DNA of 64,000 nt from Promethearchaeia archaeon (GTDB taxonomy: Archaea; Asgardarchaeota; Lokiarchaeia; Sigyniarchaeales; SOKP01): positions 1 to 64,000 of the forward strand of contig JAHQWH010000002.1 of the NCBI GenBank assembly GCA_029856105.1, in the 5' to 3' direction. Below, one piece after another: positions 15,431-25,390 of this stretch; the first letter of the stretch is position 1, and each line of letters starts with the position of its first letter. Below the pieces are notes generated by a model that ran no database searches, was not told the origin of the DNA, and saw only the letters and a program-made list of their open reading frames with translations. The position numbers and the translations under genes are program-made.

Positions 15431-16747
15431 ATGAAAGAAAAGGCTTTTTCAAAATTTTTACGAAATCAAGTATTGATAATTGGAGCGCTTTTTGCCGGTG
15501 ATCAAATATTTGGTTTCTTTGAACAGAATTATCTGAACACATATTTAGACCAAGTTTTGGGATTGACTCCATTATTCATTTCACTAATGGTAAGCTTATC
15601 TGCAGTAATGGGGCTAATTATGAATATTACATGGGGAATAATTAGCGATAATACACGAAGCAAATACGGCAGAAGACGTCCATTTTTACTATTTGGGATT
15701 ATAGCGGGAATTTCGATGATTATATTTGCATTTTCAATTGATATTGCTGGAGGAAACATCATGACGGCCTATATAATTTGCATTATTCTAGATGTAGTAA
15801 TAATTGGTATTTCTTCTAATGCTTATTATGTTTGTGAAAGATCATTAATTCCTGACACTGTCGATTTAGAAAAAAGGGGAAGAGCAAATGGGATAATAAA
15901 TAATATTGGTTACATTGGATTATTAATAGCAATCGCTGCATTTTTGGTATCAGATCTAATTTTTGGTCAAGAGACTCCTGAAGGAACAGTTATTGGCCAA
16001 ATGGGACACATTTTTGCACTCAGCATTGGAGGATTGAGTTTCTTAATTACAGGATTAATAGGTTTCTTCTTTATAAAAGAAAAACCTATCTCAGAATTAC
16101 CACCTAAGAAAAAATTTTTAGTAGAGTTAAAAGAAATAATAAATATTGAGCAATTTAAAGCTAATAAAGATTTTTTCAAAATTGTGTTAGCATTAACAAT
16201 ATTTAGAACTGGTATCTCCACAGTAATGCCCTTTTTATTTATTTGGATATTCGCTTTAGGATTATCTACTGTTGAATTGCTTGTTGCTGTTTTAGTGGGA
16301 TTTGTAATTTTATTTCTAATAACATCGTTGCTAGGGTATTTAGCAGATAAACATGGTAGAAGGAAATTTATACCCATTTCAATTGTAATAGTATCAATTG
16401 GTATTATTTTTGCTCCATTAGTGAAGATAGGGAACACAACAAATTATCCTTTGGTAGTATTTATTCTACCATTCATGCTTGTAGCAGTTTTAGGTTTGGC
16501 TACGCCGATGAATGCTTGGAGTCAGGATTTAATACCTGAAGACAAGAGGGGTAAATATTTTGGGTTTTTAAATATAATATTTACTATTTCTCAAATAATA
16601 GGATCTATTATTGGCGGATTGGTAGCAACTTATTTTTTAATTGGTGGATTAGTACCTGAATCCTTTGTTTTTGTGTTCGCACCAATTTTCTTTCTTGGAT
16701 CAATTCCCCTATTTCTAAGAGTAAAAGAAACTTTAGTAAGAGAATAA
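15431..16747 (+). CDS. GPH/SLC45-type MFS sugar transporter
   Basis: 438 residues, about 12 transmembrane helices. The loop after helix 2 carries DNTRSKYGRRRPFLL, the signature of the glycoside-pentoside-hexuronide and sucrose-type branch of MFS. A second MFS loop (DKHGRRKFIP) follows helix 8. It should import a sugar or glycoside with a cation. It is divergent from kinase A and convergent with the dehydrogenase next door. GGAGA at 15419-15423 supports the ATG. Confidence 0.82.
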   Translation: MKEKAFSKFLRNQVLIIGALFAGDQIFGFFEQNYLNTYLDQVLGLTPLFISLMVSLSAVMGLIMNITWGIISDNTRSKYGRRRPFLLFGIIAGISMIIFAFSIDIAGGNIMTAYIICIILDVVIIGISSNAYYVCERSLIPDTVDLEKRGRANGIINNIGYIGLLIAIAAFLVSDLIFGQETPEGTVIGQMGHIFALSIGGLSFLITGLIGFFFIKEKPISELPPKKKFLVELKEIINIEQFKANKDFFKIVLALTIFRTGISTVMPFLFIWIFALGLSTVELLVAVLVGFVILFLITSLLGYLADKHGRRKFIPISIVIVSIGIIFAPLVKIGNTTNYPLVVFILPFMLVAVLGLATPMNAWSQDLIPEDKRGKYFGFLNIIFTISQIIGSIIGGLVATYFLIGGLVPESFVFVFAPIFFLGSIPLFLRVKETLVRE

Positions 16748-16763
16748 ATAACTTAAGTTTTAC

Positions 16764-16773
16764 TTTTTTTTTT
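16764..16773 (+). terminator. Oligo-T terminator
   Basis: A run of ten T begins 17 bp after the stop codon of the GPH-type transporter, a typical archaeal termination signal. Confidence 0.55.
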
Positions 16774-16804
16774 AATTTTTTGACTTTGAAATTTATAAGA
16801 GATA

Positions 16805-17818
16805 CTATCTTCTTTGAGGTTCAACAATAATTTTTATCCACTTTTCACGATCGTAATACTCGAACGCATCTACAGCTTCTTCTAGTGTTATTCTTTTAGT
16901 AACTAATTTATCTAAATCTAAGGATTTAGTCGCAATTAAATCTAAAGCTTCCTTCCAATAATCCTTATCTGATTTTGAATTTACCATCGCTTCGGGATAG
17001 ACTAATTCTACGCCTTTTTTTCTACAGCTTACATATGGAATATATTGCATTTTTTGAGCTCCAAATACAATAACTCGAAAACCAGGTTTCACTAAGTCTA
17101 TAGCATCAAGAAGAATGTCGTTATATCCAACCATTTCAAATACAGCGTCGGCTTCACCAAAATCCTTTTTAATCCCATCAACGACGGTTTCCTTTCCATG
17201 AGTAGATCTCGAATATTCGCTTGGACTAAAAACTTTTGCCCCCCAATGCTTCGCTAACTCTCTTCTATGGTGATAAGGTTCTGAAGTTGCAACTTCAATT
17301 CCATTTTTTAATAATATTTGAGTAAGAATTAACCCAATAGGGCCCAAACCTAATACAATCGCTTTTTTCTCACCTTCGATTCTTTCGAATTCTGCCCTCT
17401 CGTAACAATTGATCGCACAACCAACAGCATCTGCAAAAGAAATTTCATCCATTGAAAGATCATTTCTAACGATTGGAAGTGCTCCATAAACCTCATCCTT
17501 GCCATGTCCAATGACATTTACATGAGTAGAATACTCTGCATATCCTTGCCCCATACGGGCTAAATGATCACCAATAAAAATTCCTTCAATATCTTTTCCA
17601 ACCTCAACAGCGATGGCGCCAGTTTCATGCCCGTGTCCACCAGGCTCATGAGCTGTAATCCAATGACCTCCTTCAAATATCCCAACATCGCTGCCACAGA
17701 TTCCAACAGTAATTATTTGTGCTAAAATTTCCTTATGTCCAGGTTTAGGTATTTCAATGTCTATTAATTTAACAACCCATGGTTCCGGAAATAATAAAGC
17801 ACGCATCTTATTCTCCAT
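16805..17818 (-). CDS. Zinc-type medium-chain dehydrogenase (sugar/polyol type)
   Basis: 337 residues. The catalytic zinc ligands are visible: GICGSD (Cys) and HEPGGHGHE (His-Glu). The Rossmann motif is GLGPIGLI near residue 155. The four-cysteine structural-zinc loop usual in this superfamily is missing. Relatives oxidise sugars, polyols such as sorbitol or inositol, or threonine with NAD(P). It lies 45 bp downstream of the glycosidase gene on the same strand and is probably cotranscribed, which favours a sugar substrate. Confidence 0.8.
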   Translation of the reverse strand: MENKMRALLFPEPWVVKLIDIEIPKPGHKEILAQIITVGICGSDVGIFEGGHWITAHEPGGHGHETGAIAVEVGKDIEGIFIGDHLARMGQGYAEYSTHVNVIGHGKDEVYGALPIVRNDLSMDEISFADAVGCAINCYERAEFERIEGEKKAIVLGLGPIGLILTQILLKNGIEVATSEPYHHRRELAKHWGAKVFSPSEYSRSTHGKETVVDGIKKDFGEADAVFEMVGYNDILLDAIDLVKPGFRVIVFGAQKMQYIPYVSCRKKGVELVYPEAMVNSKSDKDYWKEALDLIATKSLDLDKLVTKRITLEEAVDAFEYYDREKWIKIIVEPQRR

Positions 17819-17863
17819 TTTAATTTCACGATTATTTTTTAATATTAGTTTAGATCTTTATAT

Positions 17864-20689
17864 CTATCTTCCTTTAATTCCATCAAATAAAAGCCTTAAT
17901 ATGATTCCAAGAGGAACTCCCAATCCTTTAGAAGAACTCGCTTTAGAAATGGATGGATCATAATTTTTATTCACTTTTTTTACCCAATCAATGTATGACA
18001 TATTCATTACTTCTTTTAATTCAAAATCTTGTTTTATCCTTTCTGCGTGATTAGCATATTTTTTAAGGTTATTATTAACTTTAAGGTCTCCATTTTTTTG
18101 CATTAATATCAATGGTTTAAACGAAAAATGATCAGCAAATGATTGTATTACCTTAGGAGGAGAATCACCAATATAAGGTGATAATAATAAATTAAATGAG
18201 ATTGTTTTACCACTAAAAGTGGGGGCTGTAGATTCATTTGTTCCTATTAAATTTGCAGTAATTCTTTGAGCATGACCATTCCCTTCTGTCCAATAATGAA
18301 AAACCTCACCATAATATGTACCAAAAGGATTTATTCTGATCTGTTGTCCTTTCATTTTAATGTCACCAAATCCTTTATCCATAAGTTTTAATGGAGAGAA
18401 TGCGAAGTTTGCTGCTTCTAAAGAATCGAAACCAATAAGAAGGCCTTTTTCTTGATTAGATAAAGCCATCCATCCATCTGATATATTAGCAACTAAACAA
18501 TCAATATCTGCATTTTTAGGATCTACTTCTTTCATATCAAGGTTAAAGTAATCTATATTACCCAGAAAATTCTTTTTCCAAATTCTTAGTGTTTTATTTG
18601 TTCCTAGAATATTGGATCTTATTTCACATGGCATAACCTCTTTCCATTTCTTATTGTACTTTTCTTCAACGAAATAAGATGTTCCATCACTTTTTCCTAT
18701 GTTCGTAGTTTCGCCTTTAATTTCAGGAACATGCATTAGTACATCTACAAATAAGTATGGCAGCTCTGAATATAATTTAATGGTCTTTTCAGAATAGACT
18801 CGATAATTTTTTTCAATTTCAAATTCGCTTTTAATTTTAATGGAAGCAGAAAAACCGTCACTTCCATCTCTTTGAATAATGATCTCATCTGTATCTGAAT
18901 TATATATTTTCCCTTTGTTTGATTTATCAAAATTAACTGATGACTCTAAAAATTTTGGGCAACCAAACTCAACATTATTGAATTTAAAGGAATTTATTTT
19001 ACCATTATTGTTAAACTCCAGAGTAATATATTTATTTTTCATGATAGTTTTGGTTGCTATCAATTTTTGATTGTTGATTTGAGGTTTGGATTCTGAAAAA
19101 TTTATTGAAAAAATAGCAGTTTTCATATCATTTTGAGAGAAAGCTGAATTTGGTATAATTGCTTCTAATTTTAGACCAGATTCGTTATTATAAACGGAAA
19201 AGGATTTTAAGAATTCTTTTGAGTCTAGATTTAACAATTTTATAATTTTTCCTTGTTTTATTAACTGATCGTTAAAATTTGATGGTAGCTCTAATTGAAT
19301 CAATATTGAGCTATTCAGGGGAATTTTCTCTTTTTCTGAAGTTCCTCTATTTGTTATTGGGGTAATTGAAATAATAGATTTAAATTCACTGTAATCATTA
19401 GTAATTGTTTTTACCATTTCTCGCGTTGCCAAATTTACAGCTTTTTCTGATGCAATAAAAGACTTTAGTACATAACTCATAGCGGTTTTACGTCTATCTG
19501 AATGAAGAAATGGCATTGCCATACCAAAATTAGTTGTTGAGGCAAAAAGAATTTTATTTTTTAGGTATGAGTCAGCAGAATCGTTAGTGTTCCTTAAAAA
19601 ATTATTAATTTCAGATTTAGAATTCTTAACTAAGCCTTCAGAGATTAAGGTATCTGATATACATTTTAACCACCTAGCACTTTGCCCTATAGTCCAGAAT
19701 TTTGTATTATTAAATTTTTGAGCCCAATTATAATATCCATTAAACATCCCATCAGCAACATCTTCTCTTAATAAAGTTTCACCTTGTACTTTCAATTTTG
19801 GTATAATTTCTAAAAGGTTAGTAAATTCAGCATAATCGTATTGGTCTACTGCTTCAGCAAACTCCATTAAACCTCTTGAGTTTGGCATCCAGTTTAGAAA
19901 TTTAGGTAATTTTAAACCAATCCAATTTTCATAATCCATATCAAAATTTAGGAATATAAGAGCATGCCCACTTATTACTCCGCTCTTTTGTTTTTGTCTA
20001 ATGATTTCAAACCATCTCTTTATCGAACAATAGTCAAGAATGTCACCAAATCCATACATTGGTATCATTAAGCAAGAAGCATCTGTAATAGTTGAGTTAA
20101 ATTTAACTACACCATATCTCTGATTCCAGTCTAATCGGGGATTAATGAAAGGTCGTGCTACATCAAATCCATACATAGAGTAATAAATACATATCCCCTC
20201 TACACCCAATTTATTATACAATTCTATCATACCTTGTGTAAACATCGTCTCTTGTGTGCGGGCATATGGAGCTACCCTTCCTGGAAATAATTGATTTAGA
20301 CCGATACCCATTGAATTTTCTAAGAACCATTTATGCTGTTGGATAAATTCTTCCGTATCTAAAATTGGTTGAGCGACGTTACCCCAAGAACCAATTAGAA
20401 CTTCATCTTTTCCCTTTTTACACCTTTCAATAACTCTATCAAGTACATCTTGTTGAAATTCTTTTTGTAATTGTATAGACCAAAATGTATCACCATAATC
20501 CCAAGTAATTCGCGTATTTCCAAATTTAAAACCTACATCTTCAATTCTATCTAATTCATCAAGAATGCCTCTCATCATTTTGAGATCTTTACCAAAACCG
20601 GCGTCCCCTCTTGAATCTCCTCTATAGGAATGATAATAATTAATATGAGGTGATAAAACTAAATAGATTTTTTTTTGTTCGATATTCAA
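17864..20689 (-). CDS. Large glycosidase, GH38/GH57-like (tentative alpha-mannosidase)
   Basis: 941 residues, without signal peptide. The N-terminal ~350 residues look like the seven-stranded barrel of GH38/GH57 enzymes (opening LVLSPHINYYHSYRGD, then FWSIQLQKEFQQDVLDRVIERC and IGSWGNVAQPILDTEEF). The middle is helical and the last ~450 residues form beta-rich domains, like the C-terminal part of alpha-mannosidases. The standard GH38 HxD/DxFGH motifs are not obvious, so the exact family and catalytic residues are uncertain. Context (dehydrogenase in the same unit, sugar transporter nearby) supports carbohydrate degradation in the cytosol. Confidence 0.6.
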   Translation of the reverse strand: MNIEQKKIYLVLSPHINYYHSYRGDSRGDAGFGKDLKMMRGILDELDRIEDVGFKFGNTRITWDYGDTFWSIQLQKEFQQDVLDRVIERCKKGKDEVLIGSWGNVAQPILDTEEFIQQHKWFLENSMGIGLNQLFPGRVAPYARTQETMFTQGMIELYNKLGVEGICIYYSMYGFDVARPFINPRLDWNQRYGVVKFNSTITDASCLMIPMYGFGDILDYCSIKRWFEIIRQKQKSGVISGHALIFLNFDMDYENWIGLKLPKFLNWMPNSRGLMEFAEAVDQYDYAEFTNLLEIIPKLKVQGETLLREDVADGMFNGYYNWAQKFNNTKFWTIGQSARWLKCISDTLISEGLVKNSKSEINNFLRNTNDSADSYLKNKILFASTTNFGMAMPFLHSDRRKTAMSYVLKSFIASEKAVNLATREMVKTITNDYSEFKSIISITPITNRGTSEKEKIPLNSSILIQLELPSNFNDQLIKQGKIIKLLNLDSKEFLKSFSVYNNESGLKLEAIIPNSAFSQNDMKTAIFSINFSESKPQINNQKLIATKTIMKNKYITLEFNNNGKINSFKFNNVEFGCPKFLESSVNFDKSNKGKIYNSDTDEIIIQRDGSDGFSASIKIKSEFEIEKNYRVYSEKTIKLYSELPYLFVDVLMHVPEIKGETTNIGKSDGTSYFVEEKYNKKWKEVMPCEIRSNILGTNKTLRIWKKNFLGNIDYFNLDMKEVDPKNADIDCLVANISDGWMALSNQEKGLLIGFDSLEAANFAFSPLKLMDKGFGDIKMKGQQIRINPFGTYYGEVFHYWTEGNGHAQRITANLIGTNESTAPTFSGKTISFNLLLSPYIGDSPPKVIQSFADHFSFKPLILMQKNGDLKVNNNLKKYANHAERIKQDFELKEVMNMSYIDWVKKVNKNYDPSISKASSSKGLGVPLGIILRLLFDGIKGR

Positions 20690-20864
20690 AATTATTTAAC
20701 TCTTTGTTATGGTTTAAGACTGAATAAATCTATATTAAAGAATTTAATAATATTATCAAAATTTTCAAATCATTCACTATTTTACCCTTTAACACATCAA
20801 TCATAGAAGATGGTCATATCCTTAATAATTTGGCTTGGAAATAATTCTCAAAAATTTTAAAATG

Positions 20865-20874
20865 TTTTAAATAG
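20865..20874 (+). promoter_or_regulatory. TATA box for myo-inositol-phosphate synthase
   Basis: TTTTAAATAG is centred about 29 bp before the ATG at 20899, so transcription would begin at or just before the start codon (leaderless mRNA). Confidence 0.5.
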
Positions 20875-20898
20875 TATTATTTAATTATAGAAAATATC

Positions 20899-21990
20899 AT
20901 GACAAACAAAATTAATGTATGCATAATTGGCTGTGGTGATGTTTGTTCTGCTTTAGTACAAGGAGTACAAAATTACAAGAAAAATCCAGATAATATCATA
21001 GGGTTATTACCTGAGATTACTCAATATAGCGTTAATGACATAAACTTTGTACTAGGGATCGATGTTAATTCAAATAAGGTAGGAAAGGACCTAAGTGAAG
21101 CTATTTTTATTGAACCAAATTGCAACATCAGATTATTTGAACCCGGATTTTTAGATGCTCCTGTAATAAAAGGACCTGTTATGGATGGATTAAATAGTAA
21201 CATAAAAAAGTTCATTCCCATAGATGATAATCAACTTGATCCAGATGTTTCAAAAGCGATAAAAAATAAAGATATTGATGTTGCAGTAATTTTACTTCCT
21301 ACTGGAAGTCACAACGCAGTGAGGTTTTATGCCATGGCCGCTCTTGACGCAGGTGCATGTGTTGTTAATGGAATGCCGTCATATGTAGCTAAGGACCCTG
21401 AGATCGTAAAAAAAGCCGAAGAACTAAATCTTTCATTAATTGGTGACGATATAAAATCTCAGATAGGCGCTACTATTATTCATCGCTCATTAGCAAATCT
21501 CTTTCCTATGAGAGGAGCAATTCTCGATCGCACGATTCAATTAGATTGGGGAGGGTCATCAGATTTTTGTAATTTATTAACTCCAAGAGCTAATGGGAAG
21601 TTAGTTTATGAAGAAGGGAAACGACAAGCTAAAACTGAAGCAGTTGTAGCAAATCTTCCAAATAAAGACACTATAGAATGTCAAATCTCAGCTGTAGACT
21701 ATATTCCTTTCTTAAAGAATCAAAAGGAAGCTTATATGAGATTAGAAGGTCGTATTTTTGGAGGTGCTCCAGTTAGGGTTGACATTACGATGTTTGTAGA
21801 AGATGGAAATAATTCAGCGGGTGTAATAGCAGATTGTATCAGAGTTTCAAAAATCGCTAAAGATCGCAAAATTGGAGGTGTTCTACACTCAGCTTGCTCT
21901 TTCTTTAATAAACATCCCCCAGAACAATTAGATGATTACATAGCAAAAAGTCACCTTTTAGAGTTTATAGAAAACAAAAGGGAAAGGTAA
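20899..21990 (+). CDS. ino1: myo-Inositol-1-phosphate synthase
   Basis: 363 residues, like the short bacterial and archaeal enzymes. The NAD-binding start is IIGCGDVCSALVQG. The family's best-conserved region is intact: LLPTGSHNAVRFYAMAAL, then GDDIKSQIGATIIHRSLANL with the catalytic lysine, LDWGGSSDFCNLL, and YMRLEGRIFGGAPVRVD. The enzyme turns glucose 6-phosphate into inositol 1-phosphate (1L-myo-inositol 1-phosphate, also called Ins3P), the first step to inositol lipids, soluble inositol phosphates and compatible solutes. It sits among four ITPK-like genes and an SP-type transporter, which suggests a soluble inositol-phosphate pathway. No inositol monophosphatase or CDP-alcohol transferase lies in the window. 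Confidence 0.93.
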   Translation: MTNKINVCIIGCGDVCSALVQGVQNYKKNPDNIIGLLPEITQYSVNDINFVLGIDVNSNKVGKDLSEAIFIEPNCNIRLFEPGFLDAPVIKGPVMDGLNSNIKKFIPIDDNQLDPDVSKAIKNKDIDVAVILLPTGSHNAVRFYAMAALDAGACVVNGMPSYVAKDPEIVKKAEELNLSLIGDDIKSQIGATIIHRSLANLFPMRGAILDRTIQLDWGGSSDFCNLLTPRANGKLVYEEGKRQAKTEAVVANLPNKDTIECQISAVDYIPFLKNQKEAYMRLEGRIFGGAPVRVDITMFVEDGNNSAGVIADCIRVSKIAKDRKIGGVLHSACSFFNKHPPEQLDDYIAKSHLLEFIENKRER

Positions 21991-22020
21991 ACTCAAGGAA
22001 CTTTTTCTTCACTTACATAT

Positions 22021-22932
22021 TTAACTTTTCGCTTTGATAAATGAATTTTGATAAGTTTCTCTCATATTTATCAAGTTATAAATGTGATCTGAAACCAGAC
22101 TCACTCCTTCGGGTATACTCCTAAAACTTGGGAAGTCGTTTATGTCTACAATGTAAGGGCCTTTTTCAGTCATAATGTAATCTAATCCAAAAATAGACAT
22201 TCCAAACTTTCGTCCTAATCTTATAATCCTTCTTTTAAATTGCTCGTCGACAGGAACTCTAATATGGATTAATTCTAACGGAGATAAATTTTTGTTTTTT
22301 TGTAAGCGATTATGCGAAGTAATTGAAACAACCCAATTACCAATAACATATACCTTATAGATAATTTCGTGCTCACCTAAATATTCTTGTAAAAATAACT
22401 CACTTTCGTCATAGGTTTGTGTCAATTCAACTAAATCATTCGAGTTCTTAACAATTCCAATAATTCTATCGTTTTTAGGTAACTCCGGTATGTTATGTGA
22501 GTTCAACTTAACGATAATATTAGTACCTTTCTGGCACGCTTTCCAAGCGTCTTGTTTGGTATTATAAGTGAGTGGTATTTGGATTTTCTTACAACTACTC
22601 TTGATTAATTCAAAAGTGTTTGTTCTACTCTCACAAATTTGGACAGAATTTAACGAATTTAGAATTGGAATATTTGGAGAAACATTTCTAACAACTTTGT
22701 AGATACTTTCGTTAGATTTTTGGGTAGTAAGCTTAACAATCACAAAGGAAATAGGGTATTTTTTCAATCTTTTTTCCAAATATTTTTCATTAAAATTTTC
22801 ATGTCCATTTTTCATTAAATTGACTACGTAAATATTGTAATTCTTTAATAGGAATTTCTTGATATGTTCTAAAACCTCAAGATCCCTATTACAAATGGCT
22901 CCTACATATTTCCTTTTTATATTACTCGCCAT
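22021..22932 (-). CDS. ITPK-like ATP-grasp kinase (copy B)
   Basis: 303 residues, the same length as copy A. This is the clearest ITPK-like copy: FLQEYLGEHEIIYKVYVIG matches the ITPK stretch ending YKVFVVG, MSIFGLDYI matches SLFGIDII, and VDINDFPSFRSI matches the metal-binding DINAFPGYEG. The nucleotide-binding lysine region reads IIVKLNSH. The N-terminal half resembles ITPK (FVIVKLTTQ, ILNSLNSVQICESRTNTFELI). It is convergent with ino1, with 30 bp between the genes. Activity on an inositol phosphate is inference from motifs and context. Confidence 0.75.
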   Translation of the reverse strand: MASNIKRKYVGAICNRDLEVLEHIKKFLLKNYNIYVVNLMKNGHENFNEKYLEKRLKKYPISFVIVKLTTQKSNESIYKVVRNVSPNIPILNSLNSVQICESRTNTFELIKSSCKKIQIPLTYNTKQDAWKACQKGTNIIVKLNSHNIPELPKNDRIIGIVKNSNDLVELTQTYDESELFLQEYLGEHEIIYKVYVIGNWVVSITSHNRLQKNKNLSPLELIHIRVPVDEQFKRRIIRLGRKFGMSIFGLDYIMTEKGPYIVDINDFPSFRSIPEGVSLVSDHIYNLINMRETYQNSFIKAKS

Positions 22933-23143
22933 TTAAAAAACTCTATTAATTTGATTTTTTAAAAGCAAACCATAGTATATAAATGTATTGTTTGAGCGTA
23001 TTTTCAGTCATTAAGTAATTTAATTGAAATTATATTTTTTTTTTAACTTAGAAAAGCTTAAAAGAATATAGCTCAAAATTAATTTATACAATATTCTTAA
23101 AAAATTTTATAATATTTGATAATAATAGAGATGAAATAATAAA

Positions 23144-24403
23144 ATGTCAAAATTGGATGCCTTAGCTAAAGATAAGGATGAAAAAGCAGAGAAATTATCT
23201 CAAAGATCAAAAGGATACATGCTCTATCTTGTAGTATTTATGGGATTAGTAGGTTTAATGGATAATTTTCTATCTCAAATTGAATCGGTCGCAGTACCTT
23301 ATTTACTTGCAGATTTTGGTATAACCCCAGAAACCTTTGCTTTTTGGCAAGGAATCTACGGAATTATCTCATTTGCTGTATTTTTTATTGCTTGGATTTC
23401 AGACGCTTTCGGTAGAAAAAAGGGAATTCTTTTGTTAGTTCTTGTATTGGGTGTTCCTGCACTTTTTATTGGAATAACGGCCTTTACATTTCACTTATTT
23501 ATGATATTATACGCAATTATCATAACAGCGACACTTTCGAATATGTGGGAACTGCCTATTGTCGAGGAATCACAACCAAAGAAACGTGGGCTTTATGGAG
23601 GGCTTACTTTTCTTATCGGTTTAATTCCGGTATTTGCATTTGTGGGAGTGCCTATTGCTGAGGCTTTTGGATGGCGATGGACTTACGGTGTAATGTTTTT
23701 TTTAATGCTTTTAGTTATAATACTATGGTTCTTTATGAAAGAACCTCAGAGATGGCTTGAGGCTCATGAAGAGAGGGGACATGAATATCTAAAAATAAAG
23801 ACCGCATTTAAATCGTTAAAAAGAAAAGATTTAAAATATATCTTAATTGCTTCGTTAGTTTATGGTGTGTGGACTGTCTCATTTAAGATGGGGACAACAT
23901 GGGGAGGTCATTACTATATGGATGTCATTGGATTAACTCCTGGAGGATATAGATCAATATTGACGATTGGCGGATTACTTACAATGGTCGGTGCATTATT
24001 AGGGGGGATATTAATGGATAAATTAGGAAGAAACATAACACTATTAGTTGGATGTGGGGGATCTATTATTGGTTTTGTATTTTTAGGAATTTCCACATTA
24101 CCAATCTTCTTTTGGATGGTATATTTATTTATGCCTATGATTTTAGCGTATATTATGGTATATTTCAGTGAAATCTTCCCTACTCATATTAGGAGCACTT
24201 GTACAGGTATTACTGCTACAGCAGCACGTCTTTCGTATGTTCTAGGTCCTTTACTTGCTTCTACCTTATTAATCGCATTCCCAGATATGGGTGGATTTTG
24301 GATTGTAGCTGGATTCCTCATGATCATACCAATATTTTCCCTATTCGTAAAACCATATGAAACTAAAGGTAAAACTCTGGAAGAAATTCAAGAAGAAAGA
24401 TAA
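23144..24403 (+). CDS. SP-family MFS transporter (sugar/inositol type)
   Basis: 419 residues, about 12 transmembrane helices. The sugar-porter hallmarks are present: DAFGRKKG after helix 2, DKLGRN after helix 8, EIFPTHIRSTCTGI, and a C-terminal PYETKGKTLEEI close to the PETKG motif. This family includes hexose and myo-inositol importers. It is divergent from kinase B and lies 154 bp before kinase C on the same strand, so an inositol-type substrate is a reasonable guess. Confidence 0.82.
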   Translation: MSKLDALAKDKDEKAEKLSQRSKGYMLYLVVFMGLVGLMDNFLSQIESVAVPYLLADFGITPETFAFWQGIYGIISFAVFFIAWISDAFGRKKGILLLVLVLGVPALFIGITAFTFHLFMILYAIIITATLSNMWELPIVEESQPKKRGLYGGLTFLIGLIPVFAFVGVPIAEAFGWRWTYGVMFFLMLLVIILWFFMKEPQRWLEAHEERGHEYLKIKTAFKSLKRKDLKYILIASLVYGVWTVSFKMGTTWGGHYYMDVIGLTPGGYRSILTIGGLLTMVGALLGGILMDKLGRNITLLVGCGGSIIGFVFLGISTLPIFFWMVYLFMPMILAYIMVYFSEIFPTHIRSTCTGITATAARLSYVLGPLLASTLLIAFPDMGGFWIVAGFLMIIPIFSLFVKPYETKGKTLEEIQEER

Positions 24404-24411
24404 ATTATTAA

Positions 24412-24425
24412 TTTTTTTTTTTTTT
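24412..24425 (+). terminator. Oligo-T terminator
   Basis: Fourteen consecutive T start 8 bp after the transporter stop codon. This separates the transporter from the following kinase pair. Confidence 0.6.
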
Positions 24426-24557
24426 CATTAATGAAGATTTAGATTATAATAATAAATTCAAGAAAAATTCAAAATAGTATAAAAGTATGAATATTATTAG
24501 TTCATTAGCAAAGAATCTTTTTAGAATTTAAAGTAATTGAATTAAAAGGTTAAATTT

Positions 24558-25376
24558 TTGATAAAAATTGGTATTATTATCGATAAGTACCATTTGCAGA
24601 AAAAAGCCTTAAAACTTATTGATTATCTATCCACAGTAGCAAAAATTTCTCTATATCTTGAAGAAGATTATCTAATAGATTATTCCAAATTTGATTTTAA
24701 TGAGGATATCTTTTTTGTCAAAGCTAAAGGTGATTTAATCTTAAATCTAATAAAGTTGATTGAAAGAGAAACAGATATTCCTGTAATTAATTCATCAAGA
24801 GGAATATGGTTAGCAATTAATAGATTTTTAAATAGTACTTTGCTAAGACAATCAGGGATACGAGTCCCTAATTTTACTCTAAACGCTAAAGGATTAATTC
24901 CACCTTTTAATGATTATATTATAAAAAATATCATAGATCAAAAGAACTATGCTTTTAGCCCCAAAATTCAAAGAATGAATGGATACTTAACTATTTCCGA
25001 TCAAAGGGCATTAGACGAAGTAAACGGAGAGAAAGCAAAATATACCTATCTCTACTACCAAGAATTTATTAAAAGTAAATGGGAATATAAAGTATATTGC
25101 ATTGGTGATGACCTGTTTTATTACAAACAAATCCCTATTTTAATTGATCCAGATAAGATGAAATCTAGAAGAAAGATCAAGGAAATACCAGAACTGAGAG
25201 AGATGGCCTTCAAGGCAATAAAAGCTGTGGGTTTAAAAATTGCATCGATGGATTTTCTTCAATCTGAAAGTGGAGATTTCTATCTTACTGATATCAATTC
25301 GTCGCCCAATTTTAATTACATAAAAAATGGGCCAAAAATTATTGGCGATTATTTAATTAAACAAGCTAAAAATTAA
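24558..25376 (+). CDS. ITPK-like ATP-grasp kinase (copy C)
   Basis: 272 residues from a TTG start (MIKIGIIIDKYHLQ). It keeps the YYQEFIKSKWEYKVYCIG strand and the C-terminal IASMDFLQ and TDINSSPNFNYI metal-binding segment, so it belongs with copies A and B but is more diverged (PGF replaced by PNF). The N-terminal domain is shorter. Copy D follows within a few bases, so the two are cotranscribed and may act together. Confidence 0.65.
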   Translation: MIKIGIIIDKYHLQKKALKLIDYLSTVAKISLYLEEDYLIDYSKFDFNEDIFFVKAKGDLILNLIKLIERETDIPVINSSRGIWLAINRFLNSTLLRQSGIRVPNFTLNAKGLIPPFNDYIIKNIIDQKNYAFSPKIQRMNGYLTISDQRALDEVNGEKAKYTYLYYQEFIKSKWEYKVYCIGDDLFYYKQIPILIDPDKMKSRRKIKEIPELREMAFKAIKAVGLKIASMDFLQSESGDFYLTDINSSPNFNYIKNGPKIIGDYLIKQAKN

Positions 25377-25390
25377 GTTTGACAAATGAA

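Noticed and set aside
15967-16437. 156-codon minus-strand frame inside the GPH-type transporter
   Set aside because: Antisense shadow of a membrane-protein gene with no recognisable domain.
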